Source: Auriscalpium vulgare (Eukaryota; Basidiomycota; Agaricomycetes; Russulales; Auriscalpiaceae). Taken from it: 64,000 nucleotides of DNA. The DNA lies in contig JAHBBC010000001.1 of NCBI GenBank assembly GCA_019915015.1, positions 620,001-684,000 of the forward strand, in the 5' to 3' direction. Position 1 is the first letter of the stretch, and each line of letters starts with the position of its first letter. Under the pieces are notes generated by a model. That model was given only the letters and a program-made list of their open reading frames with translations, searched no databases and was not told the DNA's origin. This document shows, in pieces, positions 1 through 9,650 of this stretch. Both the position numbers and the translations under genes were made by a program.

Positions 1-1732
1 TGTATACTGGGAGAGAGCGAGTCAGCGAGCAAACACGTTTGGGATGCAGTGAGAGATTGCGATGGACCAAGAAGTGACGCGATTGAGCTCACATTTGCAG
101 AGCATGCAGTTGAAGAATTGGAAGAAGAAATAATTGGGTGTAGCGACATACTACCAACGATAAATCAATCCTTTCCTTGAAAATACGCCAGCCGACTTAC
201 AAAGACCAGGTTCAAGATACTATCAATGCTGAGACTCGAGCGTCAGCGAGTACTGAAGCAGCGGCATGTAAGAAGGACACACGCTGGCACAAATCCGGTT
301 GTGACTGTATACAGGATGAGTTTTCTGATGATGGTGTCCGAGCTGTCGCCGGCATGAGTTGACATTCTTGAAGATCTCGGAGATTTCTTACCGCTTCCAC
401 CCTGTCCGACCCTTGCTGAGATAGAAGGCCAAAGTTGCAGCCAACGCCATATCAACGAACGCGGAAAGCCCAAGTCCAGGGACAGCCGTGGTCTTGATAG
501 ATTATCAATACCATAGCTAGTCTGCAGAGCAATGAGAGGATGGTACTTACCGCCAGCTTATGCTCATTGTCAAAGCGAGGATCAAGAAGGCTAGTAAAAT
601 GGTATCAGCTGTTTCCAAAAAGCGACCGCAGGAATCATTTTACGCTTCCCAAGGATACGCTGATTGTAGTAAGGCCATTAGATGGAATTGAAAAAGAACA
701 AACTCGGTACTTGCCCAAGTTCATTCCTGTAACCGCAACACAGTTGTCAGAACAGCTACGTTCTTGTGATGTCCTACTCACCAAAATGAGCCAATATGGC
801 GAGGCTCTAGAGGTTGGATGTATAGAGAACTTGAGCGCGGACCGCGGACCCATGGCGAGACCGCTTACGAAGAAAACACAGATGTACAGGTTCCGGCCGC
901 TCACTGTGCACGAGGTATGAGCTCGAGCGATCCGACACACGAAGAACTTACTATGATAGATACGCCACATGATAAAGCTTCCCAGGGTATCAGCTGCACA
1001 CGAAGACGGCCATAATATTAGGGTAGACCGACCTTTCGATGAGCAGCCCGGATACACCCTATAAGCAAACATGTCGTCAAAGGCGTTCAACAGGTGGACC
1101 TGTTCATCGTGCTCACGTTGCAGAAGACGGGAGCCTGGCGATATGCATATCAAGATCGTCAGCAAGTCTACATGGTGGTGGGACGACTAGGTGGTCGTGG
1201 AAGGGCCGCACCAGGAGACTCCTGCATTACATCACAGAATATCAGCTCGCATCCGATAGGATGTGTCGGCGCGAACGGGCTTACCAGACGACTCGCTCGA
1301 ATACAGCGGGATTGTTGAAGTTCAACACAGAGTAGTAATACCCTGCATGAATAATGAACGCCTGGTGGGTACTGTCAATGACGCTGCGACAATGCCTCAG
1401 TCAATGCTGGGATATCTGAGTCACAATTAAAACGAACAGAGTTGAGATGACCTGCGGCGATGAAAATGAGCGCGTATGCAAACGTCATGCCTAATCAGAA
1501 TACTCACAAGCGCTTTCACCCACCATGGGTCTCCGGGCGCAGAGACAAAGTAGATGAATGTCTGGAGGCAGGTCACTCCATAGAGCCTACGATTGGATGA
1601 GTGCCTTGTCGACGAGACGCAAGAGTAAAGCACGAGTCAGACACACATGGATGAGAATATGATGCCGATGTAGGAGACGCCTAGCGTGAGTCCGAGGTGC
1701 AGATCGACTGGGGCAGCAAGTCGGGGATCCAT
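1..1732 (-). CDS. DUF6534-family seven-helix membrane protein, copy A (3' end outside window)
   Basis: Predicted multi-pass membrane protein of the Agaricomycete DUF6534 family, whose function is not established. The first exon starts at the ATG at 1732-1730 (MDPRLAAPVDLHLGLTLGVS) and ends in the first helix. The second exon encodes LYGVTCLQTFIYFVSAPGDP (about 1590-1510). Further exons include a 10-nt exon (1221-1212) and an 18-nt exon (1134-1117) that rebuild WSLLAPVFCN. The sequence near position 1-175 still reads as the FFYQFFNF region, so the C-terminus lies left of the window. An upstream in-frame reading (to 2113) exists, but the four paralogues start at the matching MDP/MDQ/MANP, so I take this ATG. 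It is closest to copy B (43.9-46.1 kb), including the flank. Not every exon was checked for damage. Confidence 0.75.
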
Positions 1733-2690
1733 GGTCGAGGCGTTGGTGAGTCTGGCATTTTTCGCTTCGGCCCAACTGCTACTATATACGATGAGTACAT
1801 GAAGCGTTTCCGCGCGGACGCAAGCACGGCTTCTTACCGCTGGGAATTCGTCAGGAACCATCTTGATCCTTGCGCCCCCGCGGCGTCGCATTAATGGCCG
1901 TACCCCTATGAACTCACGACGGACTCGCAGCTTCCAAAGATCATGGAACCCGCAGCGCCACTCGTGCGTGGGTGAGGCCAATCGCAATCGCCCGCCTTCA
2001 TCTCGGATGTGGCGTCTTGATAGACGTACTATGATATCTTCGACGCCATTGACTTTGACTTGAAGCCACTCGGAGCCATCGAGGAAGACCATCAATTGCG
2101 GACCTTGGACCACTGATCAACGATCATGAGAACACAGATAGCCCCGCAAAAAAACGCACATACAACACCGAAAGACAGCGTTTGAGTGCACAAAGAGGCG
2201 TCACGCCTCAAGGAGGAGCTGGAAATCGCTCGCCGACACGCAGATGGGAATGTTACATCGGATAAACAGAATTTGGCATAATTTTGGCATAATATGAGAA
2301 TGCCAGTGGAGAGGACCTGAGGGTGAGAATTGCAAGGCAGGAAGATGTCGGTGCGCTATGTAGATTGCCCGTCGAGTTTGGGGTGCGCAGTTATACAACG
2401 CGACATGAAGCAGACCGTCCGTCCGGTGGCGGTGTTTACAGCGACACAGCTCTAGTAAGGCAAGAAGGGGATTAATCAGCCTGGTAGAAGTAACCAGAAA
2501 TCGGCCCACGCGCCACCAATACATCGTCGTTATCTGTGCCCACTTTCGACGAAATCCCCGCGTTACTGATTTGCGGTATACTTAGCGAGCGCGACCACTC
2601 AGTACGGCACGCTACCGCAACAAGCACGCTGGGGCAAAAGACTTCAGAGAGGAAACCAGACGTCGTGCCCGGAACTGGCTGTAGTACTTA
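1733..2690. repeat. 5' flank of DUF6534 copy A, duplicated upstream of copy B
   Basis: No convincing gene. Stretches around 2300-2460 match 47080-47220 (shared wording such as the aggcaggaaga and ccggtggc segments), and 1760-2100 matches 46120-46500. The duplication that made copies A and B therefore included at least 1 kb of promoter-side DNA. It presumably holds the promoter of copy A. Confidence 0.5.
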
Positions 2691-2700
2691 GGCTGTAGTC

Positions 2701-3014
2701 GAGTGAGGCAGGGAGGGGTTGAGCGCACCTTCGAGTTCACACTCGTCGATTCCAGCGACTGCAACGAGTTTGAAACCCGATTCTGCTCAGACTCATGGCA
2801 GCATTTGACTCTTGAGTAAGGACGAAGTATCCGTCTGCAGTTGAACGTTGAACGTAGAGTCGGATAGACTGTGAGCGTTTGATAGATCGCGCGATGAGAG
2901 ATAGCCGCGTGGGAAGGTTAAGATAAGATCCAGACGCCTTCGGCAAAATTGTCCGAGTCGTGTTGACACTTTCATTTCTCGTTCGATCCAGCTACTTACC
3001 AGTTAGCATCCTCC
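2701..3014. repeat. Dispersed repeat R, copy 1 (interrupted by the LTR element)
   Basis: Non-coding segment found three times in the window: here, at about 31890-32260 and at about 48480-48845. Shared blocks are ttgagcgcacctt, a purine-rich gataagataagatcc block, and a closing block ttctcgttcgatccagct followed by gcatgctcctgc in the other two copies. In this copy the closing block is cut by the retrotransposon at 3014/3020. Confidence 0.55.
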
Positions 3015-3019
3015 CATAC
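3015..3019. repeat. 5-bp target-site duplication, left (CATAC)
   Basis: CATAC directly precedes the left LTR and recurs at 14236-14240 after the right LTR. A 5-bp duplication is normal for Ty3/gypsy integrases and fixes the element borders. Confidence 0.93.
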
Positions 3020-3318
3020 TGTAACGTCGATGCCCTTGTACTTAGGTGATCACGCCTGTAGAATCGTACCCACGTATATCGACGTGGGCTGAGTATGATT
3101 CGATGGGGCGCGAGTAGTGAAAGTACAAAAGATGTCCTCTCCCAAGGAGAGGACGGATATATATATGCTACCCTTATGTAATCCCATCCCATCAATGATC
3201 CGAGGCTGTTCCCCAGGAACAGCCCCTTCACCTCAGCCCAGCTCCGAGCGTTGTCTGGAACCCGCGGTTCCGCACATGCTGGTCGTCCAAGTAGGACGAC
3301 CGGTCCGAGTACACTACA
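3020..3318 (-). repeat. 3' LTR of the Ty3/gypsy element
   Basis: 299 bp, TG...CA ends. On the minus strand it holds a TATA-like run (about 3155-3168). Five perfect short inverted repeats lie at 3069-3088, 3134-3154, 3204-3224, 3257-3271 and 3281-3301. Same sequence as 13937-14235. Confidence 0.93.
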
Positions 3319-3328
3319 CCCTCCCCCT
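3319..3328 (-). other. Polypurine tract (plus-strand primer site)
   Basis: AGGGGGAGGG on the minus strand, touching the 3' LTR, the expected place for the primer of plus-strand DNA synthesis. Confidence 0.75.
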
Positions 3329-3433
3329 GGGGATCGATGGCGATCCTCCAGCTGGTGATGATCCCGACACTGCGTGGTGATGATAATTTTTGTAGACGAC
3401 CGCCGTGTCCCTCCCCCTGTCCCGATCCCACAC

Positions 3434-6040
3434 TCACTCCCCCTTGGGTTCGCCCATGGGTGAGGGGGAATCGGGCTGCACAGCATCGACCGCAATGTCG
3501 TCTACATTGCTGGTGGACGCTGGCATCATCCCCGCAGTGTGTTCAACACTGGCGGGGGCCGATTCCGCACCCTCTGGTATGTCGTTGACGACGTCCATGG
3601 GAGCGGGGTTGTTCGTGGATGGGACGGCGGAGGATGGGGTGGTGGCGACGTCCACCGGCGCAGTACCTCCCGCCGGCAGAGGTGCAATGTCCAGATTCAC
3701 CTGACTGGATGGAGTCGCCCGAGCAGGAGACGGGAATCGGTATAGCGTGCCGTGGCGGGCGACCATCTCACCTACGGTGGGATAGTCGGCCCACTCGGAC
3801 TCATCCGACGGATCGCGCTCGCTGGCACGGTTGCGCTTCGCACGAGCGAAGCGCTCCATTGCGCGGATCTGCTGGACAGAGTATCCAGCGTTGGCAATGT
3901 GGGCCGCGATGTCCTCGAACGTCAGGTTGTGGGTATCGCCCGTGAAGGCGACCCCAGTGCCGCCAGGTCCCGAGAATTCAACCGTAGACCCCAGGTCATG
4001 GATGAGGTGCTCGGTGAGGTGCGGGATCGACAGCATCTGCGTTGCGGCGTGCATGAATCGCAACCGTGCGACGCGCTGGTCCTCCGAGTTCCCTAAGGGA
4101 GCAAGCCGCCTGAAGTCCAGGTACGCCTGCACGTAAAACAGTGCGGGCTGCTCGTGTGGTTCGACTCCAGAAGGAGTCTGAGTGGGGTGGGCCCTCCAGA
4201 ACGCCATCCATCGCGCGGCGGGTTCCTCAAGTTGAGGCGGACCGACACGTTGTGGAATCGGCGGCGGGTATATGGAGGCGCTCAGGTCGTCGGGGACCAG
4301 ATCGTGCACGCTAGCGAATCCGTCCAATGGGACGGATTCTTCCGCGTTGTCAGCGCGGCGCGCCTTTTTCTTCTTACGCTTCTTTTTCTTCTCGCTCATC
4401 TCGACGTCTGCGTCGAGTTGAGTCGTCGGTGCGGGGGCGCCACTACGCTGTCCCGTGCCGGTCGCTGCGCCTCCGCGTGCTGGTGGTTGTCCCGTGCGTC
4501 CAGTCCCCGGGACTGTAGCATTCGGGGCCATCGTTCTGGCTGGCCACTGTGCGTTGTTGCTGGGGGGCGCGTTCGTGCTCGCGGTCCTCGGGACCGTGGT
4601 GTTCGCGCTCGACCATCCCATGGCCGTGCCTCTCGTCGGTGGGCCTGCGTGTGTTGTCCTCGGGACAACGGTAGGCCTGTTTGGTGCACCCCTCCCCCTT
4701 GGCGCGTGTTGGGGTCCGAACCGCGCCAAGTTGTGTTGCGTGGCGGTGAACGTGCGCGGCGGGCGGAGGAAGTAGTGACGTTGCGAGTACTGCTGCAGCA
4801 CGTACCGCGCGAGCGGCGTGCGGTTGGCGGGGTTGGCATCGTTGATGACGCGCAGCCAGTCGCGTATCGTCTCCGCCGCGTCATCGTCTGCGATGCCGCG
4901 GTTGAACTGCTCGTCGACCTGTGCGCGGGCTTGCTCCTGTCCTTGCGAGACCAGTATACCCGTGAACGGGTCGTATGGGCGCTCGGCTGGCGGTACTGGG
5001 AGTGTCAGCCCTACACCCGCTCCCGCAGCGGACCAGGAGCCACCCCATGCCTGGGGCGGTCCCCAGCTCTCCGACGTCGCGGCGGGTTGGGTTGCCACGG
5101 TTCCCGGTCCCCAATTGTTTGACGGCGCGGTGGGCTGGGACACAGCAGACCGGGTCCATTGGGACGGTCCAGGTTGTCCCCAGCTTCCCGTCGTCGAGGC
5201 GGGCTGCGAGGAAGAGGACGGAGACGAGGAGGGCGGCGCGCGCGTATTGGCCTTCTTCTCGCGCTCGCGGACCTTCTTCTCCTTGCGGAGCTTCAGGGTG
5301 TACTCCCTGTCCGCAGCCTTCTTCTCGCGCTCGCGGATGTCTTCCTCGTCCTCGTCATCCGAGTAGTCGTCGTCGTCGTACGCGTGCACGCTGCGAGCAC
5401 GCTTCTGTCCGACGGGCGCACTCGTTGACGGAGCGGTAGTCGGCTGCGACTGTGCGACGGGTGGTGCGGGAGGCGGCACGCTGACCGGTACTATTGCCGG
5501 CGTCGGATGCGACGCGGGGGATGTACTGGCGGCGGGCGCTACCGGGGGACGGGGTTCTTGCGGCGCGGCGGGGCGCTCGTCGAGTTGACGGCGGAGCTCC
5601 CGAGCCTCGTTGCGCGACTCGTTGCGCTCGCGACGAAGTCGGTCAGACTCGGTCTGCCAGCGCTCGATAGCGAGCTCGGCCTCGCGCAGTCGAACCTCCT
5701 CGTATGCCCTGGCCGCGTCTAAGGCGCGCATCAGGTCCTCCTGGTCGGCCGCGAATGCGGCGTCGTAGTGCTGGCCGTACAGTGTATCACAGTCGCAAGG
5801 ACGGTGACGCACCATACGCGTAACCGGGTCGTATGCCCAGCTGGCACCAGAAAAGAAGCCTCTCGCGGATGGAGTGGCAGGGGGTTGGCCCTCCGTTGCT
5901 GCGGCGGGCTGCGTCGCGGCGGCGGTGGGCGGCGGGTCTGTCACCATAGGTGACGGCCCGCGATCCAGAGGCGGAGGGGGGGAAGGAGTGTGGTGGTGGT
6001 AGGCGGGGGGATCGCTGTTGCGGCGCGGTGTGCGTGTCAT
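3434..6040 (-). CDS. Extra ORF of the retrotransposon (868 aa, unknown function)
   Basis: Intact ORF from ATG at 6040-6038, between the integrase ORF and the 3' LTR, the place where an env gene would lie. I see no signal peptide or membrane segment, so it does not look like an envelope protein. Visible parts: Pro/Thr/Ala-rich N-terminus; Glu/Arg-rich coiled coil at about residues 95-150; acidic patch near 218-232 (YDDDDYSDDEDEEDI) followed by a Lys/Glu/Arg helix; Ser/Pro-rich linker; a possible globular piece near 355-450 (AETIRDWLRVINDANPANRT); a Lys-rich run near 550 (KKKKRKKKK) that could be a nuclear localisation signal; and a second globular piece at about 575-745 with WMAFWRAHPTQTPSG. 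I recognise no family. It may be a second Gag-like or nucleic-acid-binding protein; that is a guess. Confidence 0.8.
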   Translation of the reverse strand: MTRTPRRNSDPPAYHHHTPSPPPPLDRGPSPMVTDPPPTAAATQPAAATEGQPPATPSARGFFSGASWAYDPVTRMVRHRPCDCDTLYGQHYDAAFAADQEDLMRALDAARAYEEVRLREAELAIERWQTESDRLRRERNESRNEARELRRQLDERPAAPQEPRPPVAPAASTSPASHPTPAIVPVSVPPPAPPVAQSQPTTAPSTSAPVGQKRARSVHAYDDDDYSDDEDEEDIREREKKAADREYTLKLRKEKKVREREKKANTRAPPSSSPSSSSQPASTTGSWGQPGPSQWTRSAVSQPTAPSNNWGPGTVATQPAATSESWGPPQAWGGSWSAAGAGVGLTLPVPPAERPYDPFTGILVSQGQEQARAQVDEQFNRGIADDDAAETIRDWLRVINDANPANRTPLARYVLQQYSQRHYFLRPPRTFTATQHNLARFGPQHAPRGRGAPNRPTVVPRTTHAGPPTRGTAMGWSSANTTVPRTASTNAPPSNNAQWPARTMAPNATVPGTGRTGQPPARGGAATGTGQRSGAPAPTTQLDADVEMSEKKKKRKKKKARRADNAEESVPLDGFASVHDLVPDDLSASIYPPPIPQRVGPPQLEEPAARWMAFWRAHPTQTPSGVEPHEQPALFYVQAYLDFRRLAPLGNSEDQRVARLRFMHAATQMLSIPHLTEHLIHDLGSTVEFSGPGGTGVAFTGDTHNLTFEDIAAHIANAGYSVQQIRAMERFARAKRNRASERDPSDESEWADYPTVGEMVARHGTLYRFPSPARATPSSQVNLDIAPLPAGGTAPVDVATTPSSAVPSTNNPAPMDVVNDIPEGAESAPASVEHTAGMMPASTSNVDDIAVDAVQPDSPSPMGEPKGE

Positions 6041-6184
6041 ATTGGATTGAGATGGGCGAGGGACGGAGAAGTCGAAGGCGCCCGTAGGCGTCTTTAAGCT
6101 TTTCTCGCCCTGCTTATCTCATCTGATATGGCAGTCCATCGGGATCGCGATCTATGATCCCTGATGGTACCTTGCTACTCTATC

Positions 6185-7306
6185 CTATTCCTGGCGATCC
6201 CGAGGATCACCTCTTTGCTTCCCGCCACTCTGCCTGCGTGGCAGCGACCCAGGGTCGCTGACCCCGCGTAGCCGGAGGTACTCGTCTAGTGCCTCCAGCT
6301 CGTCGCAGGTTGCGAGTGCCTCCCAAGTGTGCTCTCCAAGAGACCACTTGACTTGGAGCTCGAGCCTATCACCGACCCATCGATGGCCGGTGATCTCGTC
6401 TACGAACCACTCGTCGTCGTCGGGCTGTCCGAAGTCGTAGAATCGCCTCGATTCTCGGTTTGGGAACAGCCGATCGTCGCTAGGGTGGTGTCGTCGCAGC
6501 AATGATGCGTGGAACGTCGGGTGGATACGACGCACACGCAACTCCGTGGGCAACTCGATCGTGTACACCGACTTGTCCGGGTTCGCGGCTATGACCTTGT
6601 ATGGTCCCACATACTTCGGGAGCAGTTTGTGAGCCCGGCCTTTGGGGAGGTTGAGGTTCTTGGTGCTGAGATACACCAAGTCTCCAACCTTCACCTCTTC
6701 GTCCACACGTCGATGCTTATTCGCCTGCGCGGTCTGCAAGACCCTGCGCTCGATGATCGCGTCGTGTGCCTGTTCCAGGTGCGACTGGGCCTTCGCGGCG
6801 AAGTCCCGGACACCTGAGAACGTGGTCTGCGGTATCGTGGGCCCAAATATACGGGGCATGTAGCCGTAGTTGAGCTCGAACGGTGCGCACCCAGTGGTGG
6901 CGCTCGCGCTCGAGTTCAGCGCGAACTCAACCAAGGGCAATTTTTCCCGCCAGTCGCGTTGGTCGGGCGCGACCATGCTCCTGAGCATCTGGCCGACCGT
7001 ACGGATGGCCCGCTCTGTCACTCCATCCGTCTGGGGATGGAATGCAGTGGACATCAGTAGCTTGGTACCCAGTAGTCGGTGCAGTTCGCGCCAGAACGCC
7101 GATGTGAACTTCACATCTCGATCCGACACGATGGACGCGGGGACCCCATGCAGCCGCACTATCTCCTTGAGATATAAGTCGGCGAGCTGGGCGGCTGTCG
7201 TAGTGGTGCGCATAGGGACTAGGTGCACCATCGACGTGAGGCGACAGATGACTACCCATAGGTAGTCATAGCCGTCCTGCTCGGGGAATGGGCCAGTAAA
7301 GTCCAT
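6185..7306 (-). CDS. Integrase core and chromodomain (C-terminal part of Pol)
   Basis: Cuts the host DNA and joins element cDNA to it. The DDE triad is visible: Asp in MDFTGPF (residue 2), Asp in SDRDVKF (about 61) and Glu in TERAIRT (about 97). A basic region and a GPYKVIAANPDKSVYTIELP GPY/M-type segment follow, then a chromodomain at about 298-345 (EWFVDEITGHR ... LQVKWSLGEHTWEA), which in chromoviruses directs insertion towards certain chromatin. The ATG at 7306 is only the first Met. The true protein continues upstream as AQPWESIG in this frame and belongs to the RT ORF, from which it is parted by a -1 frame change near 7336-7340. Ends at 6185. Confidence 0.9.
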   Translation of the reverse strand: MDFTGPFPEQDGYDYLWVVICRLTSMVHLVPMRTTTTAAQLADLYLKEIVRLHGVPASIVSDRDVKFTSAFWRELHRLLGTKLLMSTAFHPQTDGVTERAIRTVGQMLRSMVAPDQRDWREKLPLVEFALNSSASATTGCAPFELNYGYMPRIFGPTIPQTTFSGVRDFAAKAQSHLEQAHDAIIERRVLQTAQANKHRRVDEEVKVGDLVYLSTKNLNLPKGRAHKLLPKYVGPYKVIAANPDKSVYTIELPTELRVRRIHPTFHASLLRRHHPSDDRLFPNRESRRFYDFGQPDDDEWFVDEITGHRWVGDRLELQVKWSLGEHTWEALATCDELEALDEYLRLRGVSDPGSLPRRQSGGKQRGDPRDRQE

Positions 7307-9474
7307 TCCAATTGATTCCCAAGGTTGTGCAGGATGGGGAGTGTATGCAGCAGCCCAGCGGGCGCCTGATTACCCGGCTTCGACATCTGACAAGTCCCGC
7401 AGGACTTGCAGAACTGCTCGATCTCAATACCCATGCGGGGCCACCAGAACCAACGCCTGATATACTCGGCAGTCTTATGGGCTCCTAAGTGGCCGAGGGT
7501 GCGGTGCGCGGTATCCGTGATCAGTTCACGGATTTTACGTTGTCGCAATAGTGCATCGGGCACGCATAGCACTACGTGGCCCATCCGCGACGTGGAGTAC
7601 CACTTGTCGTCCTTCATCGTGAACGTAGTGAATTCCCCGGGGGACTTTACTATCTTCGCGAAGAACGGATCGGTGTGGTATGCTTCCTGCATGACTGATT
7701 CCCATCCTGGAGACGCCTCCAGTTGTCTCGGCAGCGAGGGTCCATCCGTGAGCGCGTCCTTCACCTGCACCTCAGGTGCAAGTGTTACAGGCAACGTTTC
7801 TGCGCCGCTGCTCACCAACGTGGCCGATCCGCGTGGCGTTTCCACTGTGATTGGCGACGTCGGTAGCGTGCTCGCTGTCTGGTCGACGCGACGCGGTGGC
7901 GGTGCGCGAGTCTTAGAGGGCTTCGCTGGCGGTTTGGTGATCGGGGCAGCGTACTGCCTCAACTCCCTGGCCGCGCGATCCCTTTCCGAGTCTCGGTTTC
8001 GCATAGTCATTGCACGCAGCTCTAGTACACGCTCAGGAGATAGATCATCCATGTCGGGGTCCAATTGGACGTCGATGGTGACTAGCTCGGTACCAGGCAT
8101 GTCCGGCGGGACGGAGGCATAGTAGCGCGACATAGCGTCCGCTACTTTGTTCACTCTGCCTTCAATGTACTTGATTTGCATGTCGTACTTGGCCAGGAAT
8201 TCTGCCCAGCGAGACTGTCGCGGCGACAGGTTTTTCTGCTGGTGGAAGAATTCCAGCGCCTTATGATCGGTGACGACAGTAAATCGGCGACCGATTAACT
8301 TGTCCGACCATTTGGCGAGGGCCTCAAGGATCGCAATCGTCTCGTGCTCGAACGTACGGTAGTTGCGTTGAGCGTCCGTAAACCGCTTAGACATCAGTCC
8401 TGCCGGACGGCAAGTCTCCCAGACTTTGCCCTGCCCGTACATAGCGCCGACTCCCCAAGTGGAGGCGTCGCATATGACCCATATCATTTCTCCCGTGCGA
8501 GGATCAATGGGTTTCAATATGGGCACCTTGCAGGCAATTGCCTTGATGGTCTCGAAGCAGGATGTATGGATCGCTCTCCACTGGAAAGCGCGTCCATTCT
8601 TCGTCATGCTCGATAGCACCGAGGTGTATGCAGACACATCAGGCATGAATTGCGCTAGGTACTGCACTAGCCCAAGGAATTGAAGCACCTCATTGGTGTT
8701 CGTTGGCCTGGGCCAGTTGCGTACCTTGGACATCTTGTCCATGTCGGCGTGCAGCCCTTGGTCATCGATGCGATGTCCAAGGCATTCCATGTCCTTCGAA
8801 TATAAATCACATTTCTCCTTGCTGAGGAATAGGTGGTTTTTTCTTAGGATATGGAACACGGCGCGCAAGTGCTCTTCATGATCCTCGATCGAGTCTGAGA
8901 ATATGAATATATCGTCGAGATATACGTGCACGCAAATGCCGATGTGATCTCGGAAGATCACCGTCATAAGCCGTTGGAATGTGGCGGGCGCATTACAGTC
9001 TCCCTGCTGCATAACATGGCTCACGAACGTGCCGTAGATTGTAGCGAACGCTGTCTTCCAAATATCATCGGGTTCGATGCGTATTTGTTCGTACGCGTCG
9101 CTCATGTCAATCTTGGACCGGAACTTCGCGCGTGCGACGTCCATTCGGATCTGATCCTGGTCAGGGAAAGGCGTAACATCCTTATGGGTGTTGTCGTTAC
9201 GCTTGCGCGCATCCACCACAGTCCTCAGTTTCCCCGATTTCTTTGGTATACAAAGTAACGGGGCGGCTTGTGGGGCTGTGCGCATTTCCCACCATCCCGC
9301 CTCAACGTATCGCTTTATCTTCAACATAAGTTGTGGTTTAAGCGAGTCGGGGCATCGGGGGAGGTGGTACAAGCTGCGTAATTTCTCATCAATTAAATTA
9401 ATGCGATGATTAACTTCTCGGAACGGAGGGAGCTCTGGGGGCACTGGGCACATCAGGTCCGCCTCCGATTCCAT
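7252..9474 (-). CDS. Reverse transcriptase, RNase H and integrase zinc finger (Pol)
   Basis: Copies element RNA into DNA. RT domain at about residues 20-250 with LLCIPKKSGKLRTVVDARKR, KIDMSDAYEQIR and the active-site YLDD near 186. RNase H at about 335-445 starts with the catalytic Asp in CDAST and has TDHKALEFF and ADAMSRY. A long linker is followed by the integrase HHCC zinc finger at about 655-693 (HRTLGHLG ... CKSCGTCQ). The frame then leaves the integrase sequence and stops at 7252, so the core enzyme is in ORF 6185-7306. The ATG at 9474 lies inside the overlap with the Gag-protease frame, so it may be a real start or just the first Met after a -1 frameshift. Confidence 0.92.
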   Translation of the reverse strand: MESEADLMCPVPPELPPFREVNHRINLIDEKLRSLYHLPRCPDSLKPQLMLKIKRYVEAGWWEMRTAPQAAPLLCIPKKSGKLRTVVDARKRNDNTHKDVTPFPDQDQIRMDVARAKFRSKIDMSDAYEQIRIEPDDIWKTAFATIYGTFVSHVMQQGDCNAPATFQRLMTVIFRDHIGICVHVYLDDIFIFSDSIEDHEEHLRAVFHILRKNHLFLSKEKCDLYSKDMECLGHRIDDQGLHADMDKMSKVRNWPRPTNTNEVLQFLGLVQYLAQFMPDVSAYTSVLSSMTKNGRAFQWRAIHTSCFETIKAIACKVPILKPIDPRTGEMIWVICDASTWGVGAMYGQGKVWETCRPAGLMSKRFTDAQRNYRTFEHETIAILEALAKWSDKLIGRRFTVVTDHKALEFFHQQKNLSPRQSRWAEFLAKYDMQIKYIEGRVNKVADAMSRYYASVPPDMPGTELVTIDVQLDPDMDDLSPERVLELRAMTMRNRDSERDRAARELRQYAAPITKPPAKPSKTRAPPPRRVDQTASTLPTSPITVETPRGSATLVSSGAETLPVTLAPEVQVKDALTDGPSLPRQLEASPGWESVMQEAYHTDPFFAKIVKSPGEFTTFTMKDDKWYSTSRMGHVVLCVPDALLRQRKIRELITDTAHRTLGHLGAHKTAEYIRRWFWWPRMGIEIEQFCKSCGTCQMSKPGNQAPAGLLHTLPILHNLGNQLEWTLLAHSPSRTAMTTYG

Positions 9475-9650
9475 CCATCGTTTCCGGAGTGGCGCCAGGG
9501 ATCCTCAGGATCCTCGGGCACTGGGAGTCCCTTTTGGGCTTCCTCCGCTTCTCCTATCTTCATCCGTGCGCGGTGCTTGGTGTGGTTCTCCCGCATGGGA
9601 GGGGCCACCGAGGTGGCAGGCTCTACTTTCGTAGATCCCGCCGCGTACCC

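Noticed and set aside
4154..5366. Plus-strand ORFs of 182-322 codons
   Set aside because: Antisense shadows of the GC-rich extra ORF of the retrotransposon; low-complexity Arg/Val composition and no motifs.
3434..6040. Envelope gene of an errantivirus-like element
   Set aside because: No signal peptide, membrane anchor or cysteine-rich ectodomain; composition is that of a cytosolic or nuclear protein.
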